Shown here: positions 42,984-51,560 of the stretch, in pieces | How the letters are laid out: every line of letters starts with the position of its first letter | Position numbering within the stretch: position 1 is the stretch's first letter | Source: Burkholderiales bacterium | Lineage (GTDB): Bacteria; Pseudomonadota; Gammaproteobacteria; Burkholderiales; SG8-41 | Reading direction: 5' to 3' | DNA: 64,000 nucleotides | Assembly (NCBI GenBank): GCA_020854035.1 | Contig: JADZGE010000005.1 | Span: 30,766 to 94,765 of the forward strand | Notes under the pieces: model-generated | What the model was told of the DNA's origin: nothing | The model's database searches: none | What the model saw: only the letters and a program-made list of their open reading frames with translations | Translations under genes and position numbers: made by a program

Positions 42984-44618
42984 ATGAACGTGGATGCGAA
43001 CCGTATCCGGTGCGTCGACCCGCTGGTAAGCCCTCAGTACCCGTTCAACGAGCCGCCGCGGCCGCCGGAGCGCTCCGAACCGCGTTACGCGAGCGTCGCG
43101 GACTACGAAGCGCGCATTCCGATGCGCGACGGCGTGCGTCTCGCGGCGGACGTCATCCGGCCCTCGGCCGCCGGCCTGAGGTTTCCGGCGCTGGTGACAA
43201 CGTCGGTCTATACCCGGCAGCTTCAGCGCGGTGTCATCGCGCTCGGCCAGAACGAGGCCGGGATCTCGGAATTCTGGGTGCCGCGCGGCTACGCGCATGT
43301 CATCGTGGACGTGCGCGGCTCGAACGACTCGGAGGGCATCTACGATCTTTTCGGGCCGCAGGAACAGCAGGATCTCCACGATGCGATCGAGTGGGTGGCC
43401 GCGCAACCGTGGTGCGACGGCAACATCGGCATGAGCGGGGTGTCCTACATGGGCCGCACCCAGCTCTTCGCCGCGGAGCAGCAGCCGCCCCATCTCAAGG
43501 CGATCTTCCCGTACGACGCGTCGTGCGATTTTTACCGGGACGCCTGCTTTCACGGCGGCATCGGCACCAACTTCATGACGCACTGGACCTCCTTCGTCAT
43601 GAATCTCAACATGACCTCGGGCCGCAATCCGAACGTCGAGCGCCTGAAGGAGAAGCTCGAGATCATGTACAGCCTCAAGTATCCGTACGACGGCCCCTTC
43701 TACCAGGAGCGCTCCGCCTGGCCGCGCCTTGACCGGGTGCAGATCCCCGCCTACTTCGGTTGCGGGTGGTACATGAACGAGCTGCATCTGAAGGGCGCTT
43801 TCGACGGCTGGCTCGGCACCGGGGCGATACCGAAGCGCATGATGATCGGCCCGCGGCCGTGGCCGCTGCGCCCGTGGGCGGGTTATCACCACGAGATGCT
43901 GCGCTGGTACGACCACTGGCTGAAGGGCATGGACACGCGCGTCATGGAAGGCGCCCCGATCCAGCTCTGGATACAGGGCGAGGACACGTGGCGTGCCGAG
44001 CACGAATGGCCATTGAAGCGCACCGAGTGGCGGGAGTATTTTCTCGGCGGCCCCGGGAATGGCCGGGAGGGGACCCTCGCGGAGACCGCGGGGGCGCAAC
44101 AGGCACGGCCGATGGTGTTCGACCCGGCGAGCGCCGAGGCGTGGCACGGGGAGCCGCGGCTCGTCTATCGCACCGCGCCGATGGCGAGGGCGATGGAGCT
44201 CACCGGGCCACTCGCGCTCTACCTGCAGGCGGAATCGACCGCCACCGACACCGACTGGCTCGTGTTCGTGTCGGATGAGGGACCGGACGGCAGGGCGCGC
44301 GAGCTCTGCAAGGGATGGCTGCGCGCATCGCACAGGAGGATCGATGCCGCCCGCTCGAAGCCCGGGAAGCCCTACCATCCGCACCTCGAAGGCGAGCCGC
44401 TCGTGCCCGGCACGGTCTACGAGTTCCCGATCGAGATCTGGCCGACGTGCAACGTCTTCAAGCCGGGCCACCGCCTGCGCCTGGAGATCGCGAACGCGGA
44501 CTCGATCATCGCGGCGAACGGCCGGCCGCACGTGACGCTGCGCAGGGGGGCGACCAACACGATACACGAAGGCGGGGCGACACCCTCGCGGCTGGTGGTT
44601 CCCGTCGTACCCCGTTGA
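42984..44618 (+). CDS. CocE/NonD family hydrolase (X-Pro dipeptidyl-peptidase S15 type)
   Basis: 544 residues, with AGGAGGA and GAGG upstream of ATG 42984. The alpha/beta hydrolase core has IPMRDGVRLAADVIRP (near 46), VDVRGSNDSEG (near 110) and the nucleophile elbow GVSYMG (near 153). The C-terminal jelly-roll domain has ELTGPLALYLQAES (near 405) and the end FKPGHRLRLEIANADS. Members cleave esters or amides, such as cocaine, beta-lactam esters or alpha-amino esters. No signal peptide is seen. The neighbouring Bug, nitrile hydratase and amidase genes hint at small esters or amides. Confidence 0.9.
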   Translation: MNVDANRIRCVDPLVSPQYPFNEPPRPPERSEPRYASVADYEARIPMRDGVRLAADVIRPSAAGLRFPALVTTSVYTRQLQRGVIALGQNEAGISEFWVPRGYAHVIVDVRGSNDSEGIYDLFGPQEQQDLHDAIEWVAAQPWCDGNIGMSGVSYMGRTQLFAAEQQPPHLKAIFPYDASCDFYRDACFHGGIGTNFMTHWTSFVMNLNMTSGRNPNVERLKEKLEIMYSLKYPYDGPFYQERSAWPRLDRVQIPAYFGCGWYMNELHLKGAFDGWLGTGAIPKRMMIGPRPWPLRPWAGYHHEMLRWYDHWLKGMDTRVMEGAPIQLWIQGEDTWRAEHEWPLKRTEWREYFLGGPGNGREGTLAETAGAQQARPMVFDPASAEAWHGEPRLVYRTAPMARAMELTGPLALYLQAESTATDTDWLVFVSDEGPDGRARELCKGWLRASHRRIDAARSKPGKPYHPHLEGEPLVPGTVYEFPIEIWPTCNVFKPGHRLRLEIANADSIIAANGRPHVTLRRGATNTIHEGGATPSRLVVPVVPR

Positions 44619-44704
44619 GGGGGCGCGGCGGCTTACCTCGAGGACCTTCCGAAGAACGGTCGCGCCCGCGGCGGCGGACAGCCAGAAGTGCTTGACGGCG
44701 CCGG

Positions 44705-44724
44705 GTTCCCGCCTTCGCGGGAAC
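44705..44724. repeat. GTTCCCGC-CTTC-GCGGGAAC hairpin resembling dRS3/REP elements
   Basis: A perfect 8-bp inverted repeat closes the tetraloop CTTC. The sequence closely resembles the widely dispersed ATTCCCGC...GCGGGAAT elements of Betaproteobacteria and Neisseria. It lies between convergent genes (CocE and Bug), where it may also stop transcription. Confidence 0.6.
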
Positions 44725-44743
44725 GAGTGCGCGGTTGTTCGGT

Positions 44744-44764
44744 GTCTCCCCGAGACGGGGTGAC
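44744..44764. terminator. Second hairpin between convergent CocE and Bug genes
   Basis: GTC-T-CCCCG, AGA loop, then CGGGG-T-GAC form an 8-bp stem with one T-T mismatch. It is 20 bases from the REP-like hairpin. The pair of hairpins fills the 193-base gap between the two gene ends. Confidence 0.5.
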
Positions 44765-44811
44765 GCGGGTACGCGTCGCTGCCTGATCCTCTCGGCTCGC
44801 CGCTCACCCGG

Positions 44812-45753
44812 TCACTGTGGCTTCAGGCCCGCGGCCTTCGCGACCTTCAGCCATTTCGCGATCTCGCTCTTCACCCGCGCTTGGAACTCCTCGACCGGCT
44901 CGCCGCTCGGGTTGCCGCCGATGTCGAGGAGCCGCCGCCTCACCTCCGGAATCTGCAGCACGGCCACGATATCGTCGTGGATGCGCCGGACGAGTTCCGG
45001 CGGCGTGGCGCGCGGCGCGAACATCGCGAACCAGGTATCGGCATCGAAGCCCGGCACGTCCCTGTCGATGACGGGCGCGTCCGGAAACGCGGGCGAGTGC
45101 GAGGTGACACCGAGCATGCGCACGCGGCCGGCTCGCACCGCCGCCTGCACCGAGCTCACCGCGCCGATCGCGATCGGCACGTGCCCGCCGCTCGCGTCGA
45201 CCATGAGCGGCCCCGCGCCCTTGTAGGGGACGATCTCCATCTTCACCTTCGCGAGCATGAAGAAGTAATGGGACGGCAGCACGGTGCCCGCGGTGCCCAT
45301 GTTCAGTTCGCCGGGACGCGCCTTCGCGAGCGCGACGAGTTCCCGGATGGTCCTCACCGGCAGCGACGGGTGCGCCACGATCGCCTGCGGCGAGACGGTG
45401 ATCCGCGTGATCGGGACGATGTCGTGATAGGGGTCGTAGGGCAGCTTCGCGAAGGTCGCCGGGCTTTGCACGAACTGCGTGGAGTTGATCATGAGGGTGT
45501 GCCCGTCGGGAGCGCTCTTCGCCACGTGATCGCTGCCCACGACCGTTGCCGCGCCCGGGCGCGGGTCGACGATTACCGGCTGCTTCCAGCGCTCCGAGAG
45601 ATGCGGCCCGATGATGCGGGCATTGGCGTCGCTGCTGCCGCCCACGGGAAACGGGATGACGATGCGCACGGGCTTGCCGGGGAAAGGCTGCGCGGGCGCG
45701 CCGGCCGCCGCCAGCGCTGCGACGATGAACGCCGCGGGTATTCCTGGTTTCAT
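44812..45753 (-). CDS. Bug/TctC family substrate-binding protein (tandem paralogue 2)
   Basis: 313 residues from ATG 45753 (MKPGIPAAFIVAALAAAGAPAQ). Motifs are RIVIPFPVGGSSDANAR, VDPRPGAATVVGSDHVA and APDGHTLMINSTQF. It is closely related to the protein encoded just upstream (45768-46721): FAKLPYD, VAHPSLPV and the ends KVAKAAGLKPQ/RVAKAAGIEPQ are nearly the same. Both starts also share a GAGGAGACC ribosome-binding site. It is therefore a tandem duplicate. It is the last gene of the minus-strand row that begins with nitrile hydratase. Confidence 0.9.
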   Translation of the reverse strand: MKPGIPAAFIVAALAAAGAPAQPFPGKPVRIVIPFPVGGSSDANARIIGPHLSERWKQPVIVDPRPGAATVVGSDHVAKSAPDGHTLMINSTQFVQSPATFAKLPYDPYHDIVPITRITVSPQAIVAHPSLPVRTIRELVALAKARPGELNMGTAGTVLPSHYFFMLAKVKMEIVPYKGAGPLMVDASGGHVPIAIGAVSSVQAAVRAGRVRMLGVTSHSPAFPDAPVIDRDVPGFDADTWFAMFAPRATPPELVRRIHDDIVAVLQIPEVRRRLLDIGGNPSGEPVEEFQARVKSEIAKWLKVAKAAGLKPQ

Positions 45754-45767
45754 TGCCGGTCTCCTCG

Positions 45768-46721
45768 TCACTGCGGCTCGATTCCCGCCGCCTTCGCGAC
45801 CCTGCTCCACTTCTCGATCTCCGAGCGAACCATCTTCGCGAACTGCGCGGTCGGCATCCCGCTCGGGTCGCCGCCGATTTCGTGCATGCGCTTGCGCACT
45901 TCGGGGTCCTTCAGTATGTCGGCGATGTCGTCGCGGATCTTCCGGATGACCGCGGGCGGCGTGCCGCGCGGCACGAACATCCCGAACCACGCGACGGCCT
46001 CGAAACCGGGCGCCGCCTCGGCCATGGGGGGCGCGCCGGGAAAGAGCGGCGAGCGCTCGAGGGAGCACACGCCGATCGCTTTCACGCGGCCGGACTGCAT
46101 CGCTCCCATCCACGAGCTGATCGCACCGATACCGAGCGCCACCTCGCCTCCCATGACCGCGATGTTGAGCGGCCCGGCGCCCTTGTACGGCACCGTGGTG
46201 ATCTTCACGTTGGCGAGCGAGAAGAACGAATGCGCCGGCAGCGTGTTCCCGGGAGTTCCCATCGTGAGCTCGCCGGGGCGGGCGCGGGCGAACGCGACGA
46301 GTTCCTTCGGCGTCTTCACCGGCAGCGACGGGTGCGCGACGATGACCTGTGGCGACACGGTGACGAGCGTGACCGGCACGAGATCGTTCAGCGGATCGTA
46401 GGGCAGTTTCGCGAAGGTGATGGGAGCGTACGCGAACTGAGTGGAGGTGAAGAGGATCGTGTGCCCGTCCGGCGCGCTCCGCGCCACGTAGGTGGCGCCC
46501 ACCGTCGAGGCGGCGCCGACGTGCGGATCGACGATCACCTGCTGCTTCCAGCGTTCCATGAGGTGCGGCAGCAGCACGCGCGCGGTGAGGTCGTTGCTCC
46601 CGCCGAGCGAGAACGGGATGACGATGCGCACGGTCTTGCCCGGAAACGCCTGCGCGAGAACGTTCTGCGCCGGCGTGCCGAGCGCCGCGGCGATGATGCC
46701 GATCCAGAGTGCCGGACGCAT
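45768..46721 (-). CDS. Bug/TctC family substrate-binding protein (tandem paralogue 1)
   Basis: 317 residues with signal peptide (MRPALWIGIIAAALGTPAQNVLAQ). RIVIPFSLGGSNDLTAR, VDPHVGAASTVGATYVA and APDGHTILFTSTQF mirror those of the downstream copy. The gap between the copies is 14 bases. It lies downstream of the enoyl-CoA hydratase gene. Two such binding proteins probably recognise related ligands for an unlinked TctAB or other permease. Confidence 0.9.
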   Translation of the reverse strand: MRPALWIGIIAAALGTPAQNVLAQAFPGKTVRIVIPFSLGGSNDLTARVLLPHLMERWKQQVIVDPHVGAASTVGATYVARSAPDGHTILFTSTQFAYAPITFAKLPYDPLNDLVPVTLVTVSPQVIVAHPSLPVKTPKELVAFARARPGELTMGTPGNTLPAHSFFSLANVKITTVPYKGAGPLNIAVMGGEVALGIGAISSWMGAMQSGRVKAIGVCSLERSPLFPGAPPMAEAAPGFEAVAWFGMFVPRGTPPAVIRKIRDDIADILKDPEVRKRMHEIGGDPSGMPTAQFAKMVRSEIEKWSRVAKAAGIEPQ

Positions 46722-46812
46722 GCGGGTCTCCTCGAGTTGGCGGTGTTGTTGTGTGCCGTGCTTCCCTCGCGCGGTGCGGCACGGAGAGGCTATTCCTGTC
46801 CGCGGCAGGCCG

Positions 46813-47628
46813 TCAACGCGACGGGCCGGTGTACCAGGCCGCGGGCCGCTTGCCGCGGAACGATTCGAACCCCTCCGCGGCCTCTGCGGACCGGCGCTTG
46901 GCGGCGTGCTGCTCGATCAGCCGCTCGAAGTCGCCCGCGTTGTGCGCGGCCCAGGCGCAGCCGAGCGTCGTGGCCTTGGTCTGCGCGTTCGCCTCGGGCG
47001 CGTTCTGCAGCAACTGGTCGACGATGCGCTCGCCCGTGGCCTCCAGCTCGGCGGGCGGCACGACTTCGTGCACGAGGCCGATGCGACGCGCCTCCGCGGC
47101 GCCGAAGCGCTCCCCGGTCAGCGCGTAACGCCTGACCTGGCGGGCGCCGATCGCATCGGCGAGCTGCGGGATGATGATGCTCGCGACGAGTCCCCAGCGC
47201 GTTTCCGAGATCGCGAAAAACGCGTTTTCCGCCGCGACCACGACATCGCACGCCGCGACGATGCCGGTGCCCCCGCCGACGCACGCGCCCTGCACCAGCG
47301 CGACCGTGGGCACGGGCAGGGCATTCAGGCGCCACACCGCTTCCGCGGTCGCGCGCGAGGCGGCGACGTTCTCCGCGTGCGGCTGCAAGGAGACCGCCCG
47401 CAGCCATTCGAGGTCGGCGCCGGCCTGGAAATGGCGTCCCGCCCCGCGCAGCAGGACGACGCGCAGGCCGCTCTCGCGCCCGAGCGCGTCCATCGCCCCG
47501 GTGACGCCGTTCACGAGATCGGCGTTGTAGGCATTGTTGACCGCGGGGCGGTTCAGCGTGACCGTCGCGACGCCGCGCGCGTCGAGACTCCACGATACCG
47601 CCTGATCGGCGGGCTGACTGGACGTCAT
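46813..47628 (-). CDS. Enoyl-CoA hydratase/isomerase family protein
   Basis: 271 residues (MTSSQPADQAVSWSLDARGVATVTLNRPAVNNAYN). The oxyanion-hole signatures of the crotonase fold are present: FQAGADLEWLR (near residue 68) and VQGACVGGGTGIVAACDVVVA (near 107), where the usual catalytic Glu pair is only partly kept. ETRWGLVASIIIPQLADAIG follows. It could hydrate, isomerise or cleave an acyl-CoA. It lies 75 bases after the nitrile hydratase accessory gene, so it may process the carboxylic acid, as CoA ester, made from a nitrile. Confidence 0.88.
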   Translation of the reverse strand: MTSSQPADQAVSWSLDARGVATVTLNRPAVNNAYNADLVNGVTGAMDALGRESGLRVVLLRGAGRHFQAGADLEWLRAVSLQPHAENVAASRATAEAVWRLNALPVPTVALVQGACVGGGTGIVAACDVVVAAENAFFAISETRWGLVASIIIPQLADAIGARQVRRYALTGERFGAAEARRIGLVHEVVPPAELEATGERIVDQLLQNAPEANAQTKATTLGCAWAAHNAGDFERLIEQHAAKRRSAEAAEGFESFRGKRPAAWYTGPSR

Positions 47629-47703
47629 GATCTGGTCTCCCGTCGGTCGCGACCGGCCCGGCGGCCGGTGCGGGGCAACTCCGGCGCTCCCGGCGCCGGC
47701 GCG

Positions 47704-48081
47704 CTACCCGAAATCTCCCGGCTCGAGCGCGATCGGCCTGCCGTGCGGCGTGCGCCGGGCGGCGTGATCCCATGCGGCGCGATAGCGCGCGAGCATCCCC
47801 GCGTCGGCGACGTTCTTTGCCGCCACGATGCGCTCGAGCGCGGCGAGCCAGTGCCGGTAGTAGGTCTCGCCGGTATCGGGATCTCCCGCCTCCCGGGCGC
47901 GCGCGATCTCGCCCGCGAGGCAGGCCGTCCACTCGGGCCAGGTGAAAAGACCGCGCTCGTGGAGCGCGAGCGTCATGGCGAAGGCCTGCGCTTCCCACGG
48001 CTCGCGGAAGACGGCTTCCCCGGCGCCGCCCGGGCACGCGGGCACGGCGCCGGCCCGCTCCCGCTTTTCGGTAGCGCGCAT
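47704..48081 (-). CDS. Nitrile hydratase accessory protein (cobalt chaperone/activator type)
   Basis: 125 residues from ATG 48081. The core FREPWEAQAFAMTLALHERGLFTWPEW is the family signature (quoted in part as FREPWEAQAF and GLFTWPEW), which resembles the beta-subunit N-terminus. YYRHWLAALE follows. These proteins act as swapping chaperones that load cobalt into the alpha subunit. It starts two bases after the beta gene ends, completing the alpha-beta-activator order. Confidence 0.88.
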   Translation of the reverse strand: MRATEKRERAGAVPACPGGAGEAVFREPWEAQAFAMTLALHERGLFTWPEWTACLAGEIARAREAGDPDTGETYYRHWLAALERIVAAKNVADAGMLARYRAAWDHAARRTPHGRPIALEPGDFG

Positions 48082-48082
48082 G

Positions 48083-48742
48083 TCAGGCCGGCTCGAGGTA
48101 GGGCTCGAATGCCTCGATCGAAACGGTGAGCGTGGGATCGGCATCCGCACCCCACAACTCCCGGCTGTCGAAGGCCACGGTGTAGAGCCACTGCGGAATT
48201 TCGCCCCGCCCCGTCGCGGCCGCGTCGGGGAAAACATGGCAGCCCTCGATGCGCTCGACGACGCCGGCCTTGCCGCGGGCGTAGCGGGGCAGCCGGGTAT
48301 GCGTCCGCGGGTGGATGTTGCGGGCACGCACGCGCTCGCCCGTCGAGAAACGGGCGGGAGACGTCGCCGGCCGGCTGAACGATCCGCGAGCCGCCACGCG
48401 CGGGACATCGGCGCGCCGGAACGGGCCGAGCGGCAGGGCCGCGGCGGGCCGGAGCGCGTGACCGGCAGCGAGTTCGTCGGGAGCGACGAGGCTGCCGTCC
48501 ACCAGCAACTGCTCCAGCCCGAGCAGCCAGCGCTGGTAGTACGACGCGGCGAGGTAGAGGTCGGGCCGCAGGCGCTCGCGCGAGAAGCGCAGCGTGTCTA
48601 TGGTCCAGAGGCCGGTTGCGCCCATGGCGCGCATCATCGCCAGCATCCGCGCTTCCCAGGGCTCGTGGAACACCGGCTCGTTGGGTTCCGGCCTGACCGG
48701 GCCGAAGCCGTCCATCCCGCCCATGTCGTGAACGCCGTCCAT
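48083..48742 (-). CDS. nthB: Nitrile hydratase subunit beta
   Basis: 219 residues from ATG 48742. [16 protein letters not shown] is the strongly conserved beta-subunit start (first 16 residues). FHEPWEARMLAMMRAMGATG (near 30) and YYQRWLLGLEQLLV follow, and the C-terminal SH3-like part has RARNIHPRTHTRLPRYARGK. The beta chain shapes the active site and supplies arginines that hold the oxidised cysteines of the alpha chain. Its ATG shares one base with the alpha stop (TGATG), a sign of coupled translation. Confidence 0.94.
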   Translation of the reverse strand: MDGVHDMGGMDGFGPVRPEPNEPVFHEPWEARMLAMMRAMGATGLWTIDTLRFSRERLRPDLYLAASYYQRWLLGLEQLLVDGSLVAPDELAAGHALRPAAALPLGPFRRADVPRVAARGSFSRPATSPARFSTGERVRARNIHPRTHTRLPRYARGKAGVVERIEGCHVFPDAAATGRGEIPQWLYTVAFDSRELWGADADPTLTVSIEAFEPYLEPA

Positions 48743-49374
48743 CACGCCGACTCCGGTGCGAGCGCGACTCCGGTGCCGATCATCGAGTCGCGTGTGACGA
48801 GCGCTTCCAGCCGCTCCGCGCTCCAGCCATCCGTGCCGGCGGGGCGCATCGGGATGACGAGAAAACGGGTCTCGGCCGTCGAATCCCAGACCCGGATCCG
48901 GGTGTCCGCGGGGAGGGTTACGCCGAAGTCGGCGAGCACGCCGCGGGGATCCTTCACGGCGCGCGAGCGGTACGGCGCGGACTTATACCAGACCGGGGGC
49001 AGGCCGAGGAGATCCCACGGGTAGCACGAGCAGAGCGTGCAGACCACCATGTTGTGGGTGCGCGGTGTGTTCTCGACCGCGACGAGGTGAGCGCCCACGC
49101 GGTTCGCATGACCGAGCGTGGCGACGGCCTGCGTCGCGTCGGCGAGGAGGGCCCGTTTGAAGGCGGCATCGGTCCACGCCTTCGCCACGACGCACGCACC
49201 GTGATGGGGGCCGATGCGGGTCTCGCAGTGCTCGATGATCGCGTCGAGCGCGGCGGCCTCGACGTAGCCTTTCTCGGTCAGGATGGTCTCGAGCGCCTTG
49301 ACGCGGAGCTGCGTATCCGAGAGCTCCGAGCCGGCGGCATGATCGTGCCCGTGATCGTGGTCGTGGTATGTCAT
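48742..49374 (-). CDS. nthA: Cobalt-type nitrile hydratase subunit alpha
   Basis: 210 residues from ATG 49374. The metal site is VCTLCSC (residues 111-117). Thr113 marks the cobalt type, while iron enzymes have Ser there. Cys112, Cys115 and Cys117 are the ligands, two of which become sulfenic and sulfinic acids. The N-terminus is unusually His-rich (HDHDHGHDH, residues 4-12), perhaps to collect cobalt. The enzyme hydrates nitriles to amides. An amidase is encoded on the other strand at 52862-54274. Confidence 0.95.
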   Translation of the reverse strand: MTYHDHDHGHDHAAGSELSDTQLRVKALETILTEKGYVEAAALDAIIEHCETRIGPHHGACVVAKAWTDAAFKRALLADATQAVATLGHANRVGAHLVAVENTPRTHNMVVCTLCSCYPWDLLGLPPVWYKSAPYRSRAVKDPRGVLADFGVTLPADTRIRVWDSTAETRFLVIPMRPAGTDGWSAERLEALVTRDSMIGTGVALAPESA

Positions 49375-49696
49375 GGTATGCACTCTGCCTGCTTCAGGCG
49401 TGGGCCCGGGATGACAAGACGGCATCAGCGGTCATGGCGAGCGTCGTCATCGCCAAATTGTATTGCGATTCAGGCCGGCGCGGTAGGGATGTTCCCGGGC
49501 CGGCTGCAGAAGGCGCGGCGCAGCGCGGAAACTGCGCCGAGAAATGCGACGAGCGTTGCGATGGCGAGGTCGAGCACCTGCAGCGAGCCGGATGTCCGTT
49601 ACTGCGGCCGGCGATGCCCTGCGGCAGGCCGCGGCGAGCCATGCGCTACGGGTCCCGGGCCCCGGGCCGTGACCCGGGACCCGATCTCCCGTCCTG
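49375..49696. other. Upstream region of the nitrile hydratase genes
   Basis: This 322-base gap lies between the nitrile hydratase alpha start and the GST gene stop. No protein gene is supportable. TACAAT on the minus strand (49462-49457) could be a -10 element for the hydratase, but no good -35 is found. There is no recognised riboswitch or cobalamin-like pattern. Confidence 0.4.
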
Positions 49697-50419
49697 CTAC
49701 CTTCTCGTTGCGCCCGCCAGCCGTGCCGCGTTGTCCTTCGTGTCGTAGAGATTGATGGCTTCCTTGCCTTCCGCGGCCTTCGTCATCCTCGCGCGGATCT
49801 CTGCGGCCATCGCGTTATTGCGCTGGACGGCGGGGCGCGCTTCCATCGCCTTGAACCAGCGCATGAAGTGCGGATATTCCGCCTCGGTGATGCCGCGGTC
49901 CGGGTGGCCCTTGGTCCAGGGGTAGATCGCCATGTCGGCGACCGTGTACTCGTCGCAACCCATCCACGTGCTCGCGCGTGCGCGGTTGTCGAGCACGCGA
50001 TAGAGGCGAACGGATTCGTTGTTGTAGCGGTCCTTCGCGTACTGGATATTGTCCTTGGCGTAGTTGTTGAAGTGGTTGGCCTGACCGAACATGGGCCCCA
50101 CGTGCGCCATCTGGAAGATCAGCCACTGCAGGGTGTCGTAGCGCTTGCGCGCATCCTTCGGTATGAACCTGCCGGTCTTCTCCGCGAGGTACCAGAGTAT
50201 GGCGCCGGACTCCATCATGGTGTAGCGCCCGCCGCCGGGGCCGTCGGTGTCGACGATGGTGGGAATGCGGTTGTTCGGCGAGAGTTTCAGGTACTCGGGT
50301 GAAAACTGCTCGCCAAGGCGGATGTTGACATCGTGGTGTTTCCACTCGATGCCGAGCTCCTCCAGCATGATCATGACCTTCTGGCCGTTGGGGGTGGGGG
50401 AAGAGTGTAGTTCGATCAT
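49697..50419 (-). CDS. Glutathione S-transferase family protein, nu-class/YghU-YfcG-like
   Basis: 240 residues. The thioredoxin-like N-terminus is MIELHSSPTPNGQKVMIMLEELG (residues 1-23, quoted in part as SPTPNGQKV) followed by NNRIPTIVDTDGPGGG (near 50) and MESGAILWYLAEKTG (near 70). SPTPNGQK and the N-N-RIP pattern are those of the YghU/YfcG disulfide-bond oxidoreductases, which lack a catalytic Cys and bind two glutathiones. The C-terminal helical domain is complete. A role in nitrile or thiol detoxification would be inference from position. Confidence 0.9.
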   Translation of the reverse strand: MIELHSSPTPNGQKVMIMLEELGIEWKHHDVNIRLGEQFSPEYLKLSPNNRIPTIVDTDGPGGGRYTMMESGAILWYLAEKTGRFIPKDARKRYDTLQWLIFQMAHVGPMFGQANHFNNYAKDNIQYAKDRYNNESVRLYRVLDNRARASTWMGCDEYTVADMAIYPWTKGHPDRGITEAEYPHFMRWFKAMEARPAVQRNNAMAAEIRARMTKAAEGKEAINLYDTKDNAARLAGATRR

Positions 50420-50588
50420 GGGTACGCTCCGGTGTCGGTGGGTTCAAGGAACTCGGGATACGATGCGGCGGGGCATTATGACATCAGGTCGGAAGGCGTG
50501 GCAGCCCAGAGGGAATCCGGTTGCGCCGGCTTCTCCACGGGCGGCCGGGAAGGAGTAGATTGGTACGTGTGGGCTCACGGAGGCGGGC

Positions 50589-51437
50589 ATGGGCAAGACC
50601 CGTACGCGGTGGCTGGTGATCGCCGGAATAGTGCTCGCCTGGGCTGCACAGCCCCGCCCGGCGCAGGCTGCCGATCCCAATGACAGGTTTGCGAGCGAAG
50701 TGATCGTTGCCGAGCTGCCGGGACGCTCGATCGCCGCGCTCGTCACGCATCAACCCGGCTCGACGCGATTCACCCGAGCCATCGCGCTCTTTCCGGGCTC
50801 GCCCGGCTACATGAACCTGAGGGTGGAAGAGGGCAAGATTCGCTACGGGCTGCGCGGCAACTTCCTGGTGCGGGCGCGCCGTCACTTCATCGAGGAGGGG
50901 ATTCTCACGGCGGTGATCGACGCGCCGAGCGACAACCAGGTGAATTTCTGGCACTCGTACCGGGCCTCCGGGCGGTACGGGGAGGACGTGAGGGCGATCG
51001 TGGCGGCGATCTCGAAGAAGTTCGGCGCGCTCGACTGGACCTACGTCGGGACAAGCGAGGGTTCGGTGAGCGCCGTCCACGCGGCGCGCATGGTCGCGCC
51101 ACCCGCGAAGCGCGTGGTGCTGACCGCATCGCTCGTCACGCCATCGCGCGCCGGGCCGGGCGTCCGGATCTCGGACGTGAGGCAGGTGAAGATTCCGATC
51201 CTGTGGGTGCACCACCGGGACGACCCCTGCCCCTACACGGAGTACTCGAGAGTGAAAGAGTTCGCGGAGGAAACGAAGACGCCGCTCGTCACCGTCACGG
51301 GCGCCGGCGACGTTCGCGGTGAGGCCTGCATGGCCTTCACTCAGCACGGCTTCGTCGGCAGGGAGGTTGCGACGATCAAGGCGATTCTGTCCTGGATTCG
51401 CACAGGTACGGTGCCGGCGGATGTTGCGGATCGGTAG
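50589..51437 (+). CDS. Secreted alpha/beta hydrolase family protein
   Basis: 282 residues with a signal peptide (MGKTRTRWLVIAGIVLAWAAQPRPAQA). The fold shows the oxyanion region ALFPGSPG (near residue 65), a nucleophile elbow GTSEGS (near 156), an acid VHHRDDPCPY (near 215) and a histidine QHGFVG (near 253), so a Ser-Asp-His triad is plausible. Sequence details do not place it in a named esterase family. The neighbouring downstream gene is the frameshifted nitronate monooxygenase. Confidence 0.78.
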   Translation: MGKTRTRWLVIAGIVLAWAAQPRPAQAADPNDRFASEVIVAELPGRSIAALVTHQPGSTRFTRAIALFPGSPGYMNLRVEEGKIRYGLRGNFLVRARRHFIEEGILTAVIDAPSDNQVNFWHSYRASGRYGEDVRAIVAAISKKFGALDWTYVGTSEGSVSAVHAARMVAPPAKRVVLTASLVTPSRAGPGVRISDVRQVKIPILWVHHRDDPCPYTEYSRVKEFAEETKTPLVTVTGAGDVRGEACMAFTQHGFVGREVATIKAILSWIRTGTVPADVADR

Positions 51438-51560
51438 CGTGCGAGCCGGTGGCCGGGGGGTGCGAGTCACGGGGGCGGGCCGGGACGGAGCCGGCGAGAG
51501 ACCCCTCTCACGCCCGGAATCCTTGCGCACCTGCCGATCTTGCGGCATTGTCCGTGCCAG

